A stretch of 37,818 nucleotides of DNA from Candidatus Gastranaerophilales bacterium (GCA_024695865.1 JAILHI010000093.1:1-37818); one strand, 5' to 3'. Shown: positions 17,226-26,190, numbered from the stretch's first letter. The notes: generated by a model not told the origin, from the letters alone. Program-made: numbers and translations.

Positions 17226-17705
17226 TTATTCCCAAAACACATCTTTAACCATTTTGTTGCTTTGTGATTCAGCCGATAATGTAACATTTACAGGAGTAAA
17301 AATGTAAACATTGTCGCTGATTTTATTCATATTTCCGCTTAAAGCGTGAGCAGCACCGCAGAGAAAATCAACGATTCTGCATGCTTCGGTTCCGTCTAAA
17401 AGACTGATATTTACGATGATTGATTTTTTATCTCTTAAATATTTGACAAATTCTACTGATTCACTGTACTTACGGGGTTCGCAAATAATAACTTCAGTAT
17501 TGTTTGAATTAAAAGCAGCCGGTGTAATAACTTTTGTTTCCGGGGTTTTTACGTTTGTTTTAGTCATATTGTTATCCAATGCTAATGTTCCTTTTGTTTC
17601 ATATGGTAATAATGCCTGCGGAGTATCTTCTTCCATTGTTTCTTCTCCGTCAAATGCCTGCATAAATTGTTTTGTTAATTTTGAAAATGTATCTTGTATC
17701 GTCAC
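17226..17705 (-). CDS. sepF: Cell division protein SepF
   Basis: 159 residues. SepF anchors FtsZ to the membrane and helps assemble the division septum. The N-terminal segment TIQDTFSKLTKQFMQAF is the amphipathic membrane-binding helix; a variable acidic linker follows, then the SepF core with VIICEPRKYSESVEFVKYL, KSIIVNISLLDGTEACRIVDFL and AAHALSGNMNKISDNVYIF. The start is GTG at 17705 with a strong GGGAGGAA site 8 bases upstream. It lies 22 bases after the PLP-homeostasis gene, the same order as ylmE-ylmF in Gram-positives and similar to cyanobacteria. Confidence 0.93.
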   Translation of the reverse strand: MTIQDTFSKLTKQFMQAFDGEETMEEDTPQALLPYETKGTLALDNNMTKTNVKTPETKVITPAAFNSNNTEVIICEPRKYSESVEFVKYLRDKKSIIVNISLLDGTEACRIVDFLCGAAHALSGNMNKISDNVYIFTPVNVTLSAESQSNKMVKDVFWE

Positions 17706-17727
17706 TATATGTTTCCTCCCATTATTT

Positions 17728-18390
17728 TTATTTGAATAGTATTCGTCCCAGTCTTATTATCGTTGAGCCTTCTTCTGCTGCGATGCGAAAATCATTGCTC
17801 ATCCCCATTGATAATTCTTTTAATTTTACTTTATACTCGGTTTCAAGATTGTCTTTTAATTTTTTCATACCTCTGAATAAATTTCTGAGATAATCTTCGT
17901 CCTGAGATAAAGGTGCTATGTTCATTAACCCCTCGATTTGAATTGAAGGAAGAACAAGCAATTTGTCCATACAATCCTTAATTTCATCTGTTGTAAAACC
18001 GTATTTTGATTCCTCGTTGGCATTATTTACCTGAAGAAGAATTTTCTGAACGACCTTCTTCTTTAAGGCTTCATTTGATATTGCTTCCGCAAGTTTCAGT
18101 GAATCTACCGAATGAATTAAATCAAAATTTCCGACAGCATGTTTAACTTTATTGGTTTGCAGATGTCCGATTAAGTGAAATTTTGAATTTTTTCGGATTT
18201 CTTCGGGAAGTTTTGAAATTTTTTCATTCGCTTCCAGAACTCTGTTTTCACCAAATTCTCTTAAACCTGCTTCATAATATCTGACAATCATCGATTCATC
18301 AAAATATTTTGTTACAGCAATTATTTTCGGATTATAAGGTACGAGTTGTGTATTTATGATATTAAGTCTTTTTTGTATTTCTTCAATCAT
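17728..18390 (-). CDS. yggS: YggS/YlmE pyridoxal-phosphate homeostasis protein
   Basis: 220 residues, a PLP-binding TIM barrel like the N-terminal domain of alanine racemase. IIAVTKYF holds the PLP-binding lysine (Lys28), followed by FGENRVLEANEKI, HLIGHLQTNKVKHAV, IHSVDSLKLAEAI, GLMNIAPL and ELSMGMSNDFRIAAEEGST, all in family order. It controls the free PLP supply rather than catalysing a known reaction. ATG at 18390 is preferred to the upstream TTG because GAGG lies 5 bases before it. First gene of an operon with sepF. Confidence 0.93.
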   Translation of the reverse strand: MIEEIQKRLNIINTQLVPYNPKIIAVTKYFDESMIVRYYEAGLREFGENRVLEANEKISKLPEEIRKNSKFHLIGHLQTNKVKHAVGNFDLIHSVDSLKLAEAISNEALKKKVVQKILLQVNNANEESKYGFTTDEIKDCMDKLLVLPSIQIEGLMNIAPLSQDEDYLRNLFRGMKKLKDNLETEYKVKLKELSMGMSNDFRIAAEEGSTIIRLGRILFK

Positions 18391-18503
18391 TTTGACCTCT
18401 GCCAAAACAGCATGTCATAAACACTCTTTTATTATACGTAATCATAAAAAAACAGACAACAAATTGTTTATTCTCTTGTTAATTGACTATTTTTAATTTC
18501 CCC

Positions 18504-18528
18504 AAAAGCCATGTGGTCATGGTTTTTT
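18504..18528 (+). terminator. Terminator-like hairpin upstream of the Xer gene
   Basis: CCATG-TGGT-CATGG followed by TTTTTT reads as a short rightward terminator, but no rightward gene precedes it. It could attenuate a longer transcript into the recombinase gene, end a small unseen RNA, or be chance. Confidence 0.3.
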
Positions 18529-18646
18529 GCATGTATTTTATTCGATTTTACATTTCTTAATATTTCTTCATGAATGCTTAAAATATTGCATTTTTTTCAT
18601 GAAATTTTTCGTTTTTTTGTTTGATACATATTTGTTTTTTCTAAAA

Positions 18647-18652
18647 TATAAT
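18647..18652 (+). promoter_or_regulatory. -10 box immediately before the Xer start codon
   Basis: TATAAT lies 6 bases before the ATG at 18659, with no Shine-Dalgarno between, so transcription would begin at or next to the start codon. TTGATA at 18621-18626 is a possible -35 but at 20 bases spacing. Confidence 0.5.
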
Positions 18653-18658
18653 AATTTT

Positions 18659-19570
18659 ATGAATAACGATTTAAAGAATTATCTTGATGAATTTCTTTTG
18701 TATCTGGAAGTGGAAAAGAACTTTTCCGCTCATACGCTGCGTGCTTATAAGTCTGATATTTTAAGTTTTTTGATTTGGCTTGGTGATGATAATATTGACG
18801 ATGCGGATTATAAAAAACTGAAACTTTATCTTGTTTTTTTGCAGAAATTTAATTATTCAAAGACGACTACTGCGAGAAAAGTGGCATCTCTCCGAACTTT
18901 TTTCAAATATTTATACAGGGAAAAATTTATTGAAAACAATCCCGCAGGAGGTATTCATTCACCTAAAAAAAACAAGTCCCTGCCTAAATTTTTAACGGAA
19001 GATGAGGTTAATTCCATTTTGAGCGGTATTAAGTCCGATACTCCGTCGGGTTACAGAAATAAAGTTATTCTTGAACTTTTGTATGCAAGCGGAATGAGAG
19101 TTTCGGAACTGAGTAATTTAAAATTTTCAAATCTTAATATTGAAAATAACGAAATTAAAGTAATGGGAAAAGGCTCAAAAGAACGAATTGTCCTGATTTC
19201 AGACAGGGTAAAGGAACTTTTGGCATTTTATATAAAAACCGTAAGACCTCTTTTGAACACGGAAGGGCCAAAGACGGATATAACTGAGGATTCGCCTGTT
19301 TTTATAAATAAAACGGGCTATAAACTTCATCCCCAAAGTATTCGGCTGGCTATCAAAGAAACCGTTAATATGATACAATTACCAAAGAATGTAACCCCGC
19401 ATGTTTTCAGACACAGTTTTGCGACTAAATTGTTAAATCATGGGGCTGATTTGAGGGTTGTGCAGGAACTCTTGGGGCATGCAAGTATAAGCAATACGCA
19501 GATTTATACTCACGTAACGGTTGAACGATTAAAAGAAGCCTATAATGAAACCTTCCCGAGAGCAAAATAA
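18659..19570 (+). CDS. xerC/D: Tyrosine recombinase XerC/XerD
   Basis: 303 residues, normal for chromosome-dimer resolvases. The N-terminal SAM-like DNA-binding domain (LDEFLLYLEVEKNFSAHTLRAY) is followed by the catalytic domain with all residues: Arg147 (ASGMRVSEL), Lys171 (MGKGSKER), His248 and Arg251 (HVFRHSFATKLL), His274 (LLGHASISNTQIY) and Tyr283. The frame stays open back to 18527, but that extension is a low-complexity F-rich run and the ATG at 18659 gives the family start. It stands alone with no integrase-type neighbours or att-like repeats, which favours a housekeeping Xer over a mobile integrase. XerC and XerD cannot be separated by eye. Confidence 0.93.
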   Translation: MNNDLKNYLDEFLLYLEVEKNFSAHTLRAYKSDILSFLIWLGDDNIDDADYKKLKLYLVFLQKFNYSKTTTARKVASLRTFFKYLYREKFIENNPAGGIHSPKKNKSLPKFLTEDEVNSILSGIKSDTPSGYRNKVILELLYASGMRVSELSNLKFSNLNIENNEIKVMGKGSKERIVLISDRVKELLAFYIKTVRPLLNTEGPKTDITEDSPVFINKTGYKLHPQSIRLAIKETVNMIQLPKNVTPHVFRHSFATKLLNHGADLRVVQELLGHASISNTQIYTHVTVERLKEAYNETFPRAK

Positions 19571-19589
19571 AAGAAAGAGGAATTAATTT

Positions 19590-20657
19590 ATGTATGATGT
19601 AATTACTATTGGAAGTGCCACACTTGATGCTTTTATTGAAACAGACGATGCAAATATTGTTTCCGTATCGAGAAAAGACCGTAAAAACGAATTTATGTCT
19701 TATCCGTACGGTTCTAAAATCGAAATAAACTCTTTTTCTTTTGCATTGGGCGGCGGCGCCGTTAATACGGCTTGTAATTTTGCTAATCTCGGTATGAAAA
19801 CCGCAACTATTATAAAAATCGGTAAGGAAGCAACGGCAAGAGATATTGTTGATATGCTTAAAAAACGCAAAATTTCAACAAAGCATGTTGTTGTCAGCGA
19901 AAACGAAACAACGGGATTTTCAGTAATTTTGCTCAGTTTTCAGGGGGACAGAACAGTTTTGGCACACAGAGGCCCCAATGCAACAATGTCTGAAAAAGAT
20001 ATTGATTTTGATGCCATAAAAAAATCAAAATGGCTGTATATTGCGCCTTTGAACGGGGAAAGCACAAATATTCTGGATAAAATTGCCGATTTTGCGGAAG
20101 AAAATGATGTTAATATGGCAATTAATGTCGGAACAAGCAGTATAAAAAGAGGAAAACGATATCTCGCCAAAATTTTGCAGACGGCAGAGGTTGTTATCAT
20201 GAATGCAGAAGAGGCCGCTATGCTTACGGGTATAGAAAGACGACCCGATACTAAAACCGAAAAATTTTCAAAATGCAATATCCATCCCGATATGGTAAAA
20301 ATTTTGAAATCACTTAAATCAACCAAGGCAAAAATTGTTGTTGTTACAGATGGCTGTAACGGCGCATACGCTTACAACGGAAAACATTTTTACAAATGCG
20401 GCGAATTTCCCGCAAAAGTAGTCAGCACGCTTGGGGCGGGAGATGCTTTTGCTTCCACTTTTGTAACAATTTTGGAAAAAACAGATTGGAATATTGAAAT
20501 GGCTCTGACGGGTGCTTCAATTAATTCCGCTTCGGTTGTTGAACAATTTAATGCTCAGGACGGGCAGCTCACTTTTGATGAGATAATTGCAAAACATGAA
20601 AAGAATCCTGATTTTGTTGCTCAAAAATTCACGGAAAAAGAGTGCGGCGCAAATTAA
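19590..20657 (+). CDS. PfkB-family carbohydrate/nucleoside kinase
   Basis: 355 residues. The N-terminal PfkB signature GGGAVNTACNFANLGMKTA (54-72) binds substrate, and the C-terminal STLGAGDAFAST (279-290) holds the catalytic Asp285 and anion hole; VIMNAEEAAMLTG and VVVTDGCNGAY are also typical. It phosphorylates a sugar or nucleoside with ATP; ribokinase-like and adenosine-kinase-like members look alike at this level, so the substrate is left open. GAGG precedes the ATG by about 9 bases, and the gene follows xer by 19 bases, so it is probably co-transcribed. A terminator follows. Confidence 0.87.
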   Translation: MYDVITIGSATLDAFIETDDANIVSVSRKDRKNEFMSYPYGSKIEINSFSFALGGGAVNTACNFANLGMKTATIIKIGKEATARDIVDMLKKRKISTKHVVVSENETTGFSVILLSFQGDRTVLAHRGPNATMSEKDIDFDAIKKSKWLYIAPLNGESTNILDKIADFAEENDVNMAINVGTSSIKRGKRYLAKILQTAEVVIMNAEEAAMLTGIERRPDTKTEKFSKCNIHPDMVKILKSLKSTKAKIVVVTDGCNGAYAYNGKHFYKCGEFPAKVVSTLGAGDAFASTFVTILEKTDWNIEMALTGASINSASVVEQFNAQDGQLTFDEIIAKHEKNPDFVAQKFTEKECGAN

Positions 20658-20688
20658 ATTGTTGAAAACATGTTTATTAATCTTAATG

Positions 20689-20713
20689 AAAAAGAGGGTA
20701 AAACCTCTTTTTT
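20689..20713 (+). terminator. Terminator after the PfkB kinase gene
   Basis: AAAAAGAGG and CCTCTTTTTT with loop GTAAAA; GC-poor but followed by a six-base T-run. Confidence 0.8.
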
Positions 20714-20757
20714 AATGTTATAGTATCGAGAGACAGTAATATTGCCCTAAAAAATCT

Positions 20758-21225
20758 ATGTTTATCGCAGAAATCAAAAAATTTATATACAAAAGAATAC
20801 TTCGTAAAAAATATTTCCGAAAAGGCAGTTGTAAGCGTTGCGGGGCTTGTTGCAGCAGAATCTACGTCAGCCATGGCAAACATACAATAGATTCCGAGGA
20901 AGAATTTGAAAGTCTGCGGGATAAATACCCTTTTTATTCATATTTGTCTGTTGAGGGTAAAGATGACATAGGCTTAATTTTCAGTTGTTGTAATTTTGAT
21001 GCGGATAAACATATTTGCAAAATACACAAAATGCGCCCCGGAATTTGCAGACGATATCCCGATGAATTTGTTTTTTCAATGGGTGCCTGTTTATCGGACG
21101 GTTGCGGATATTCTTTTGAGCCGATTGAAAAATTCAGCGAAATTTTGGCAAATATTGAGAAAAAGCCGCTAAAAAACTGTGTTATTTTTACCGATGAACT
21201 TGATACAGATGAGGAAGAAACTTAA
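20758..21225 (+). CDS. YkgJ-family cysteine-cluster protein
   Basis: 155 residues. CKRCGACCSRIYVSHG near the N-terminus and CCNFDADKHICKIHKMRPGICRRYP further on match the YkgJ/UPF0153 putative zinc- or iron-chelating domain, with another Cys pair in MGACLSDGCGY. Function is unknown in the family; metal binding is likely. No good Shine-Dalgarno precedes the ATG. Its end overlaps the convergent thioesterase gene by 4 bases. Confidence 0.82.
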   Translation: MFIAEIKKFIYKRILRKKYFRKGSCKRCGACCSRIYVSHGKHTIDSEEEFESLRDKYPFYSYLSVEGKDDIGLIFSCCNFDADKHICKIHKMRPGICRRYPDEFVFSMGACLSDGCGYSFEPIEKFSEILANIEKKPLKNCVIFTDELDTDEEET

Positions 21226-21953
21226 CAATTAACTCTTTTTTGTCTTATCAGGCAGGCAATTTCGCCGTTTTCGGTTTTGACGGCTTCCGTAAAAATCAGG
21301 TTATCTTGGTCGTATTCTGCGGTAACAATTACTTTTTCGCCGTATTTTACCTGTTGTTTGTACTGTATTTCTACTTCCGCCATTCTTGTATTTAAGAGAA
21401 GGTCTATCGGCAAGACTTCCGTTGCCCACGTCAGATAAACGGCATTGTTAACATGGCGGTTGACATCAATTTCATTGTAACGTGCGGTAAATTCCTGTTT
21501 AAAATCTTCTCTTGCTGGCATCGGAACTTTCGGAAAGTTAGAGCGCAAATGCTCTTTATCTGCGGGAGGAAGGTTGTCAAAAATGTCTGACGGCAAAACT
21601 AATTTCCCTGTTTCAAGGTCTGTTAATACCCACGAACTTGTTGCCTCTCCGATTTTTTTATCTTCGCTGTTGTAAATATCAAAGTCACGGATACAGTTTA
21701 TTCTGACGGAGCCTTTTGATTCTGTGTCAATATAGATTTTTCCGTTATTCTTAAGGGTTTCAAACAGTTTTATATGGTATTTTGTTAAAAACCAGCCGAT
21801 TTCTTTATCCTGAATTTTTGAATAACCAAAACCGTTTTCTTCTGCATTAACGGCGGCGATATCCTGCAAAAAATTCAGCAGAACAGGTTCTTTAAGCCTG
21901 TTCAGGCAATCTGTTTCGTGAAATTTAATTTCATAGCACTTCTTCTGATTCAT
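21222..21953 (-). CDS. Acyl-ACP thioesterase (FatA/FatB-like)
   Basis: 243 residues with two hot-dog repeats. The first has FHETDCLNRLKEPVLLNFLQ and WFLTKYHIKL; the second has ARYNEIDVNRHVNNAVYLTW, the catalytic Asn/His segment of the Acyl-ACP_TE family. It releases free fatty acids from ACP. It is not part of the polyene cluster (8 kb away) and differs from the short thioesterase there. An extended -10 box ends 6 bases before the ATG and no Shine-Dalgarno is present. Confidence 0.88.
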   Translation of the reverse strand: MNQKKCYEIKFHETDCLNRLKEPVLLNFLQDIAAVNAEENGFGYSKIQDKEIGWFLTKYHIKLFETLKNNGKIYIDTESKGSVRINCIRDFDIYNSEDKKIGEATSSWVLTDLETGKLVLPSDIFDNLPPADKEHLRSNFPKVPMPAREDFKQEFTARYNEIDVNRHVNNAVYLTWATEVLPIDLLLNTRMAEVEIQYKQQVKYGEKVIVTAEYDQDNLIFTEAVKTENGEIACLIRQKRVNC

Positions 21954-21959
21954 AAATTT

Positions 21960-21968
21960 ATTATATCA
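21960..21968 (-). promoter_or_regulatory. Extended -10 promoter of the acyl-ACP thioesterase gene
   Basis: TGATATAAT on the minus strand ends 6 bases before the ATG at 21953. The TG one base before the hexamer makes up for the lack of a clear -35. A leaderless message is expected. Confidence 0.6.
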
Positions 21969-22075
21969 TAAATTTTTTCATACTCTTTTTAGTTTAAATC
22001 AGCTTAACATCTTTGTTTTTTTGTAATTATTAAGATAAAATAAAACTATAATCTATAATACTCGGAGTAATATAT

Positions 22076-24352
22076 ATGAAGAAAAAAGGATTGTTTTTGT
22101 TAGCGGCAGCAATAATTGCAACAGGTTTGACGTCTGATATGTATGTCAATGCCGAAGTTATTAAATCATCCGGAGCAATAATCAGACAAATGAATCCGGT
22201 TGATTACCAAACTGAGTTACATGGTATCCTTGACAGAGAAGTTGATGAATATTTCAGTGAAACTGATCGTCCAATAGAAGTTTATGTTTTATATGAACAA
22301 AATAACATGTTTGAACAGGCTGACGAAAATTTTTTACTGTTGTTGGAAGACATTGAAAAAACAAAAAAAACAAAAGAGAAAAAAGAAAAAATTCAAAAAT
22401 TAGAAAAAAGACTTTACGAATTAACTTTGCAGGAACCCTACAACGCAAGATATTTCTATAAATATTACATTTTCAATTCCGTTTACGGAACATACGAAGA
22501 AGCTATGAAAGCTTTAAAAAAAGCATATAGCCTTGATAAAATAAATCCCGAGTATTTATCACAAATAGCAAAAATTTATTCAAACGAAAATGATTATGAT
22601 AAAGCCATTAAAATTTATGAAGCCTTAAAAAGAAATTACCCCAGAGAGTTGAATTACAGATTGGCATTGGGACAGGTATATTCTCAGGCGGGATTTTATG
22701 ACGATGCAATCAGAGAATATCGTGTCGCCGCTGATTTTGACCCTGATAACAGTGATGCTCTTGTTGCACTTAATGAATTAATTCCTTATACCATTATGCA
22801 GCAGCGTGGCGGCAGAATGTTTTATGACCCTATGAGAGCCGTAAAACAGGATAAGATTCAGGTTGAAAATAATCCCGTAAATAAAGTCGTAGCGTTCAGT
22901 ACGGTACAAAATCAGCCTCTTGCAACAAACACCATTCCTGTTAACAGTACAACAATCGGTACTCCGTCACAAAACAGACAGGTAGTAAATGCTGCAGGAA
23001 CTTCATCTCAAACATCAAGAAATCTTACAATGGCGCAGTATCAAAAGAATGCAAAATCAAAGAAAAATGTAAACAAAGTTCCGAAAACAGCCCCCGGCTC
23101 AAAGAGAATTATGGTTACTTATGTTGACGGCAGAAAAGTTGTTAAGATTGTTAATATTAATTCCGAGGCTAATTCAAGTTCGACTTTGCAGGATGCCTCA
23201 TCGACCTTCAATAATCAACTTGATGATTTGAATTCGGGATACGATACGACAGGTACGACAAATACTTCAAATACAATGCAGGTTCAGCCGTCGTCATCTT
23301 CGCAGTCCAGATATCAAACACTTTCAGGAAGTTCTTATATAAGAACTTCGGGTGATTCTTCTTCCGATATTACTTCTTCGGGCGACCCGAGCGTACAATC
23401 ACTTTCTTATAACACGGGCGGACACAAACAACTTGTTGTTACACAGGAAAACGGTAAAAAGAAAGTTAAAACAATAGGTTCCGGCAGTTCTTCTGTTTCT
23501 GAAACTAAAAATGCTGTTAAATCGCTGAAGGAACAGGAAAAACTTCGTAAAAAAGAAGCAAAAGAACAAGCCAAACTTGATAAATTAACAAAGAAACAAA
23601 AATCTTCTTTAACTCAGAATAATTCGGCACCCGTATCTTCCGAACAGGATAATGCAGATGCGTATATCAAATCAAAAGAACTTATGGTTCAGGAAGATTA
23701 TAACGGTGCGATAGCCGTTCTCCAAAAGGTTAATCCGCCGACCTTGCTTTCTTTAACTACAATGGCTGCTTGTTACAACTCTTTGGGTAAAACAGATACC
23801 GCTATTGAATATTACAAGAAGGCAGATAAATTATCTCCCAATAATGCTCAAATTCTTTACGCTCTCGCATATTTATACTATACGCAAAACGATATGACCC
23901 AGGCTAATAAGTATATTGATGCATCCTTGAAAATTGACCCGAATAATCAAAATGCGGTACAACTGAAACAATATATGTCTCAAAATGCTTCAAGTCAGAC
24001 AATTGACAGTGCTGTTTCTTATATGAATCAGGGCAATTACCCTGCCGCAAAGAAAATTTTGGAAAAGGTTATCATTGACCATCCGAACGATTTTCAGGCA
24101 CATTACTATTTGGGACATATTTGTTATGCAACTCAAAAATATGAAGATGCTACAAAGCATTTCTTAACGTCAATAAAGATAAACCCTGATTACGCTTTAT
24201 CTTATTATTCAATCGGTTTGGCTTATGATAAACTGAAAGAGTTTAACAAGTCTATTGCGGCTTATCAGCAGTTCTTGCAGATGGAAACCGATGATAACAG
24301 ATACACGCAGTATGCGCAGACCAGAATTAATACGATAAAGTCAAAACAGTAG
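22076..24352 (+). CDS. Secreted TPR-repeat protein with a low-complexity middle
   Basis: 758 residues. A Sec signal peptide (KKKGLFLLAAAIIATGLTS, possible cleavage after VNA at 26) puts it in the periplasm or at the surface. Residues 130-235 hold about three TPRs (YNARYFYKYYIF, PEYLSQIAKIYS, NYRLALGQVYSQ). Residues 240-500 are S/T/N/Q-rich and carry two related short blocks, MVTYVDGRKVVKIVN (346-360) and LVVTQENGKKKVKTIG (453-468), then a charged K/E helix. Residues 525-755 hold six or so more TPRs ending at YSIGLAYDKLKEFNKSIAAY. Probably a scaffold for protein contacts; partner unknown. CGGAG lies about 10 bases before the ATG; TATAAT boxes are at 22047 and 22054. Confidence 0.85.
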   Translation: MKKKGLFLLAAAIIATGLTSDMYVNAEVIKSSGAIIRQMNPVDYQTELHGILDREVDEYFSETDRPIEVYVLYEQNNMFEQADENFLLLLEDIEKTKKTKEKKEKIQKLEKRLYELTLQEPYNARYFYKYYIFNSVYGTYEEAMKALKKAYSLDKINPEYLSQIAKIYSNENDYDKAIKIYEALKRNYPRELNYRLALGQVYSQAGFYDDAIREYRVAADFDPDNSDALVALNELIPYTIMQQRGGRMFYDPMRAVKQDKIQVENNPVNKVVAFSTVQNQPLATNTIPVNSTTIGTPSQNRQVVNAAGTSSQTSRNLTMAQYQKNAKSKKNVNKVPKTAPGSKRIMVTYVDGRKVVKIVNINSEANSSSTLQDASSTFNNQLDDLNSGYDTTGTTNTSNTMQVQPSSSSQSRYQTLSGSSYIRTSGDSSSDITSSGDPSVQSLSYNTGGHKQLVVTQENGKKKVKTIGSGSSSVSETKNAVKSLKEQEKLRKKEAKEQAKLDKLTKKQKSSLTQNNSAPVSSEQDNADAYIKSKELMVQEDYNGAIAVLQKVNPPTLLSLTTMAACYNSLGKTDTAIEYYKKADKLSPNNAQILYALAYLYYTQNDMTQANKYIDASLKIDPNNQNAVQLKQYMSQNASSQTIDSAVSYMNQGNYPAAKKILEKVIIDHPNDFQAHYYLGHICYATQKYEDATKHFLTSIKINPDYALSYYSIGLAYDKLKEFNKSIAAYQQFLQMETDDNRYTQYAQTRINTIKSKQ

Positions 24353-24375
24353 TTTAACATTAAATTCCAAAACAG

Positions 24376-24402
24376 AGAGGGGCAGGCAATGTCCCTCTTT
24401 TT
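24376..24402 (+). terminator. Terminator after the TPR protein gene
   Basis: AGAGGGGCA and TGTCCCTCT form a 9-base-pair stem with loop GGCAA, followed by TTTT. Confidence 0.85.
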
Positions 24403-24414
24403 GTAATAAATATT

Positions 24415-24442
24415 TTGTTAAAACAGTGATTAATGATATTAT
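24415..24442 (+). promoter_or_regulatory. Candidate promoter of the TatD gene
   Basis: TTGTTA (24415-24420), 16-base spacer, TATTAT (24437-24442), then 7 bases to the ATG at 24450. A better hexamer, TATAAT, overlaps at 24442-24447 but is too close to the start. No Shine-Dalgarno is present. Confidence 0.55.
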
Positions 24443-24449
24443 ATAATAT

Positions 24450-25229
24450 ATGATTGATACACATGCGCATATAGATTTTAAAGATTACGATGCCGATTTT
24501 GACAATTTTCTGTCGGAGATTAAGTCGGCGGGTGTTGAAAAGGTTGTTATTCCGGGGGTTATACCGCAGGGGTTTGATAAAATCATTTCACTTGCCGAAA
24601 AATATGACAATTTGTTTGCTGCTATCGGTGTTCACCCGTCAGAACTAAAAGATGTTCACGAAGGCTGGGAAGAAAAAGTCGAAAATTTGCTTAAGCACAA
24701 AAAGGTTGTTGCTGTCGGTGAAGTCGGACTTGACTATTACTGGGATAAGGAAGAAGAAAATCACAATCTTCAAAAGAGTGTTTTGCTGAAACAAATCGAA
24801 CTTGCGAAAAAGTACAAATTACCGATTTTAATTCATGACCGAGAGGCTCACGGCGATTGTTTTGATATCCTGTCGGAAAATCTTCACGGTGAAATTCCCG
24901 TTGTTTTGCACTGTTTTTCGGGTTCTCCCGAGTTTGCGGAAAGATGTTTGAAAGAGGGCTGGTATCTGGCCTTTGGTGGTGTTTTGACGTTTAAAAACGC
25001 TAAAAAAATGAAAGAAGTCGTTAAAATTACGCCGACGGATAAAATGCTTCTGGAAACGGATTCACCTTATCTGACGCCCGTTCCCCACAGGGGCGAACTT
25101 AATTCTCCCGCTTATGTGAAATTTGTGGCGGAAGAAATTGCAAGAATAAAAGAATTGTCTTTTGAGGACGTTGACAAATATACAACACAAAATGCGTATA
25201 AAATTTTTAATTTTAATGGTGAAAAATGA
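24450..25229 (+). CDS. tatD: TatD-family metal-dependent DNase
   Basis: 259 residues, the normal size. Metal-site residues of the family are in place: DTHAHIDF (His5, His7), VGEVGLDYYW (Glu), LIHDREAHGD, VLHCFSGS and LLETDSPYLTP. TatD proteins are 3'-5' DNA exonucleases acting in DNA repair and turnover. The gene overlaps tlyA by 4 bases (ATGA), so they form an operon. Confidence 0.93.
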   Translation: MIDTHAHIDFKDYDADFDNFLSEIKSAGVEKVVIPGVIPQGFDKIISLAEKYDNLFAAIGVHPSELKDVHEGWEEKVENLLKHKKVVAVGEVGLDYYWDKEEENHNLQKSVLLKQIELAKKYKLPILIHDREAHGDCFDILSENLHGEIPVVLHCFSGSPEFAERCLKEGWYLAFGGVLTFKNAKKMKEVVKITPTDKMLLETDSPYLTPVPHRGELNSPAYVKFVAEEIARIKELSFEDVDKYTTQNAYKIFNFNGEK

Positions 25230-26035
25230 AAGAAAGATTAGACAAAATTTTATTTGACCTCGGGTATTTTGAAACCAAAAACAAGGCGCAGGCTGCCATT
25301 ATGGCGGGAAATGTCAAAATTAACGGTGAAAAAATAACCAAAGCGGGTTATCTGACCGAATATAACGATAATATGATGATTGACGTTCAGTCGATGCCGT
25401 TTGTTTCAAGAGGCGGATATAAACTCGCAAAGGCGGTAAAAGAATTTAATCTTGATTTAAAAGACAGAGTTTGTCTTGATGCGGGTGCATCAACAGGCGG
25501 TTTTACTGATTGTATGCTGCAAAACGGTGCAAAAAAAGTATATTCCGTGGATGTCGGTTACGGTCAACTTGCGTGGAAATTGAGAACGGACAGCCGAGTT
25601 AAAGTCGTTGAACGCATTAACGTAAAAAAGTGCTTTGATTATGAAATATATGACCCTAACGATGAAAGACCCGATTTTTGCGCAACAGACCTCTCATTTA
25701 TTTCCGTTACAAAAGTGCTTGAAAACATAAGAACACTGATTAAGCCCGAAAATATTCAAATTGTTACGCTGATAAAACCTCAGTTTGAGGCGGGGAAAGA
25801 GGAAGTCGGCAAAAACGGCGTCGTTCGGGATAAAGATATTCATATAAAGGTTATTAATAAGGTTATATCTTATGCGGAAGAAATCGGTTTGTATGCTTTG
25901 AATTTGACGGAATCGCCCATCAAAGGTCCTGCGGGAAATATTGAATATCTGCTTTTGTTGTCGGATAACAATACTTTAAAAACCGATTTTGATATTGATA
26001 AAATTGCCGCAACCGCTTTTGAAAAATTGAACTAA
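25226..26035 (+). CDS. tlyA: TlyA-family 2'-O-ribose rRNA methyltransferase
   Basis: 269 residues. An N-terminal S4 RNA-binding domain (KERLDKILFDLGYFETKNKAQAAI, residues 2-60) is followed by an FtsJ/RrmJ-like methyltransferase: GGYKLAKAV, SAM motif LDAGASTGGFTDC near 89-101, ATDLSFIS and LIKPQFEAGKEEVG. TlyA methylates 16S and 23S rRNA cytidines in mycobacteria; the same role is likely here. The old name haemolysin A does not imply haemolysis. Coupled to tatD by an ATGA overlap. Confidence 0.93.
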   Translation: MKERLDKILFDLGYFETKNKAQAAIMAGNVKINGEKITKAGYLTEYNDNMMIDVQSMPFVSRGGYKLAKAVKEFNLDLKDRVCLDAGASTGGFTDCMLQNGAKKVYSVDVGYGQLAWKLRTDSRVKVVERINVKKCFDYEIYDPNDERPDFCATDLSFISVTKVLENIRTLIKPENIQIVTLIKPQFEAGKEEVGKNGVVRDKDIHIKVINKVISYAEEIGLYALNLTESPIKGPAGNIEYLLLLSDNNTLKTDFDIDKIAATAFEKLN

Positions 26036-26067
26036 TCGTGTGAACGGAACCCTGCATACTATCGGCT

Positions 26068-26096
26068 GGATTGCCACGCTTCGCTTGCAATGACAG
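26068..26096 (-). repeat. Fragment of a dispersed palindromic repeat
   Basis: On the minus strand this reads TGTCATTGCAAG ... GCGTGGCAATCC, matching in order the half-element CGTCATTGCGAG ... GACGTGGCAATC at 27462-27501, but on the opposite strand. This type of repeat (GTCATTGCGAGG...) is scattered in many bacterial genomes. Confidence 0.6.
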
Positions 26097-26145
26097 CATC
26101 TTGGGCTATATAAATGTTTAATAGGACAAAATCACCAACTTGTAG

Positions 26146-26171
26146 GGTGCAAAAAATGAAATGTTTGCACC
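26146..26171. repeat. Hairpin-forming inverted repeat
   Basis: GGTGCAAA and TTTGCACC form an 8-base-pair stem with a 10-base loop, in the non-coding stretch after tlyA. No clear T-run follows on the plus strand. Confidence 0.5.
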
Positions 26172-26190
26172 GAAAAAATAATTATAAATT

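Noticed and set aside
18527-18658. 44-residue N-terminal extension of the Xer recombinase
   Set aside because: Low-complexity F-rich run over AT-rich promoter sequence with a TATAAT box inside; the family start fits the ATG at 18659.
18659-19570. Tyrosine recombinase as the integrase of a mobile island
   Set aside because: Its size and motifs are those of housekeeping XerC/XerD, its neighbours are core genes, and no flanking direct repeats or phage genes are seen.
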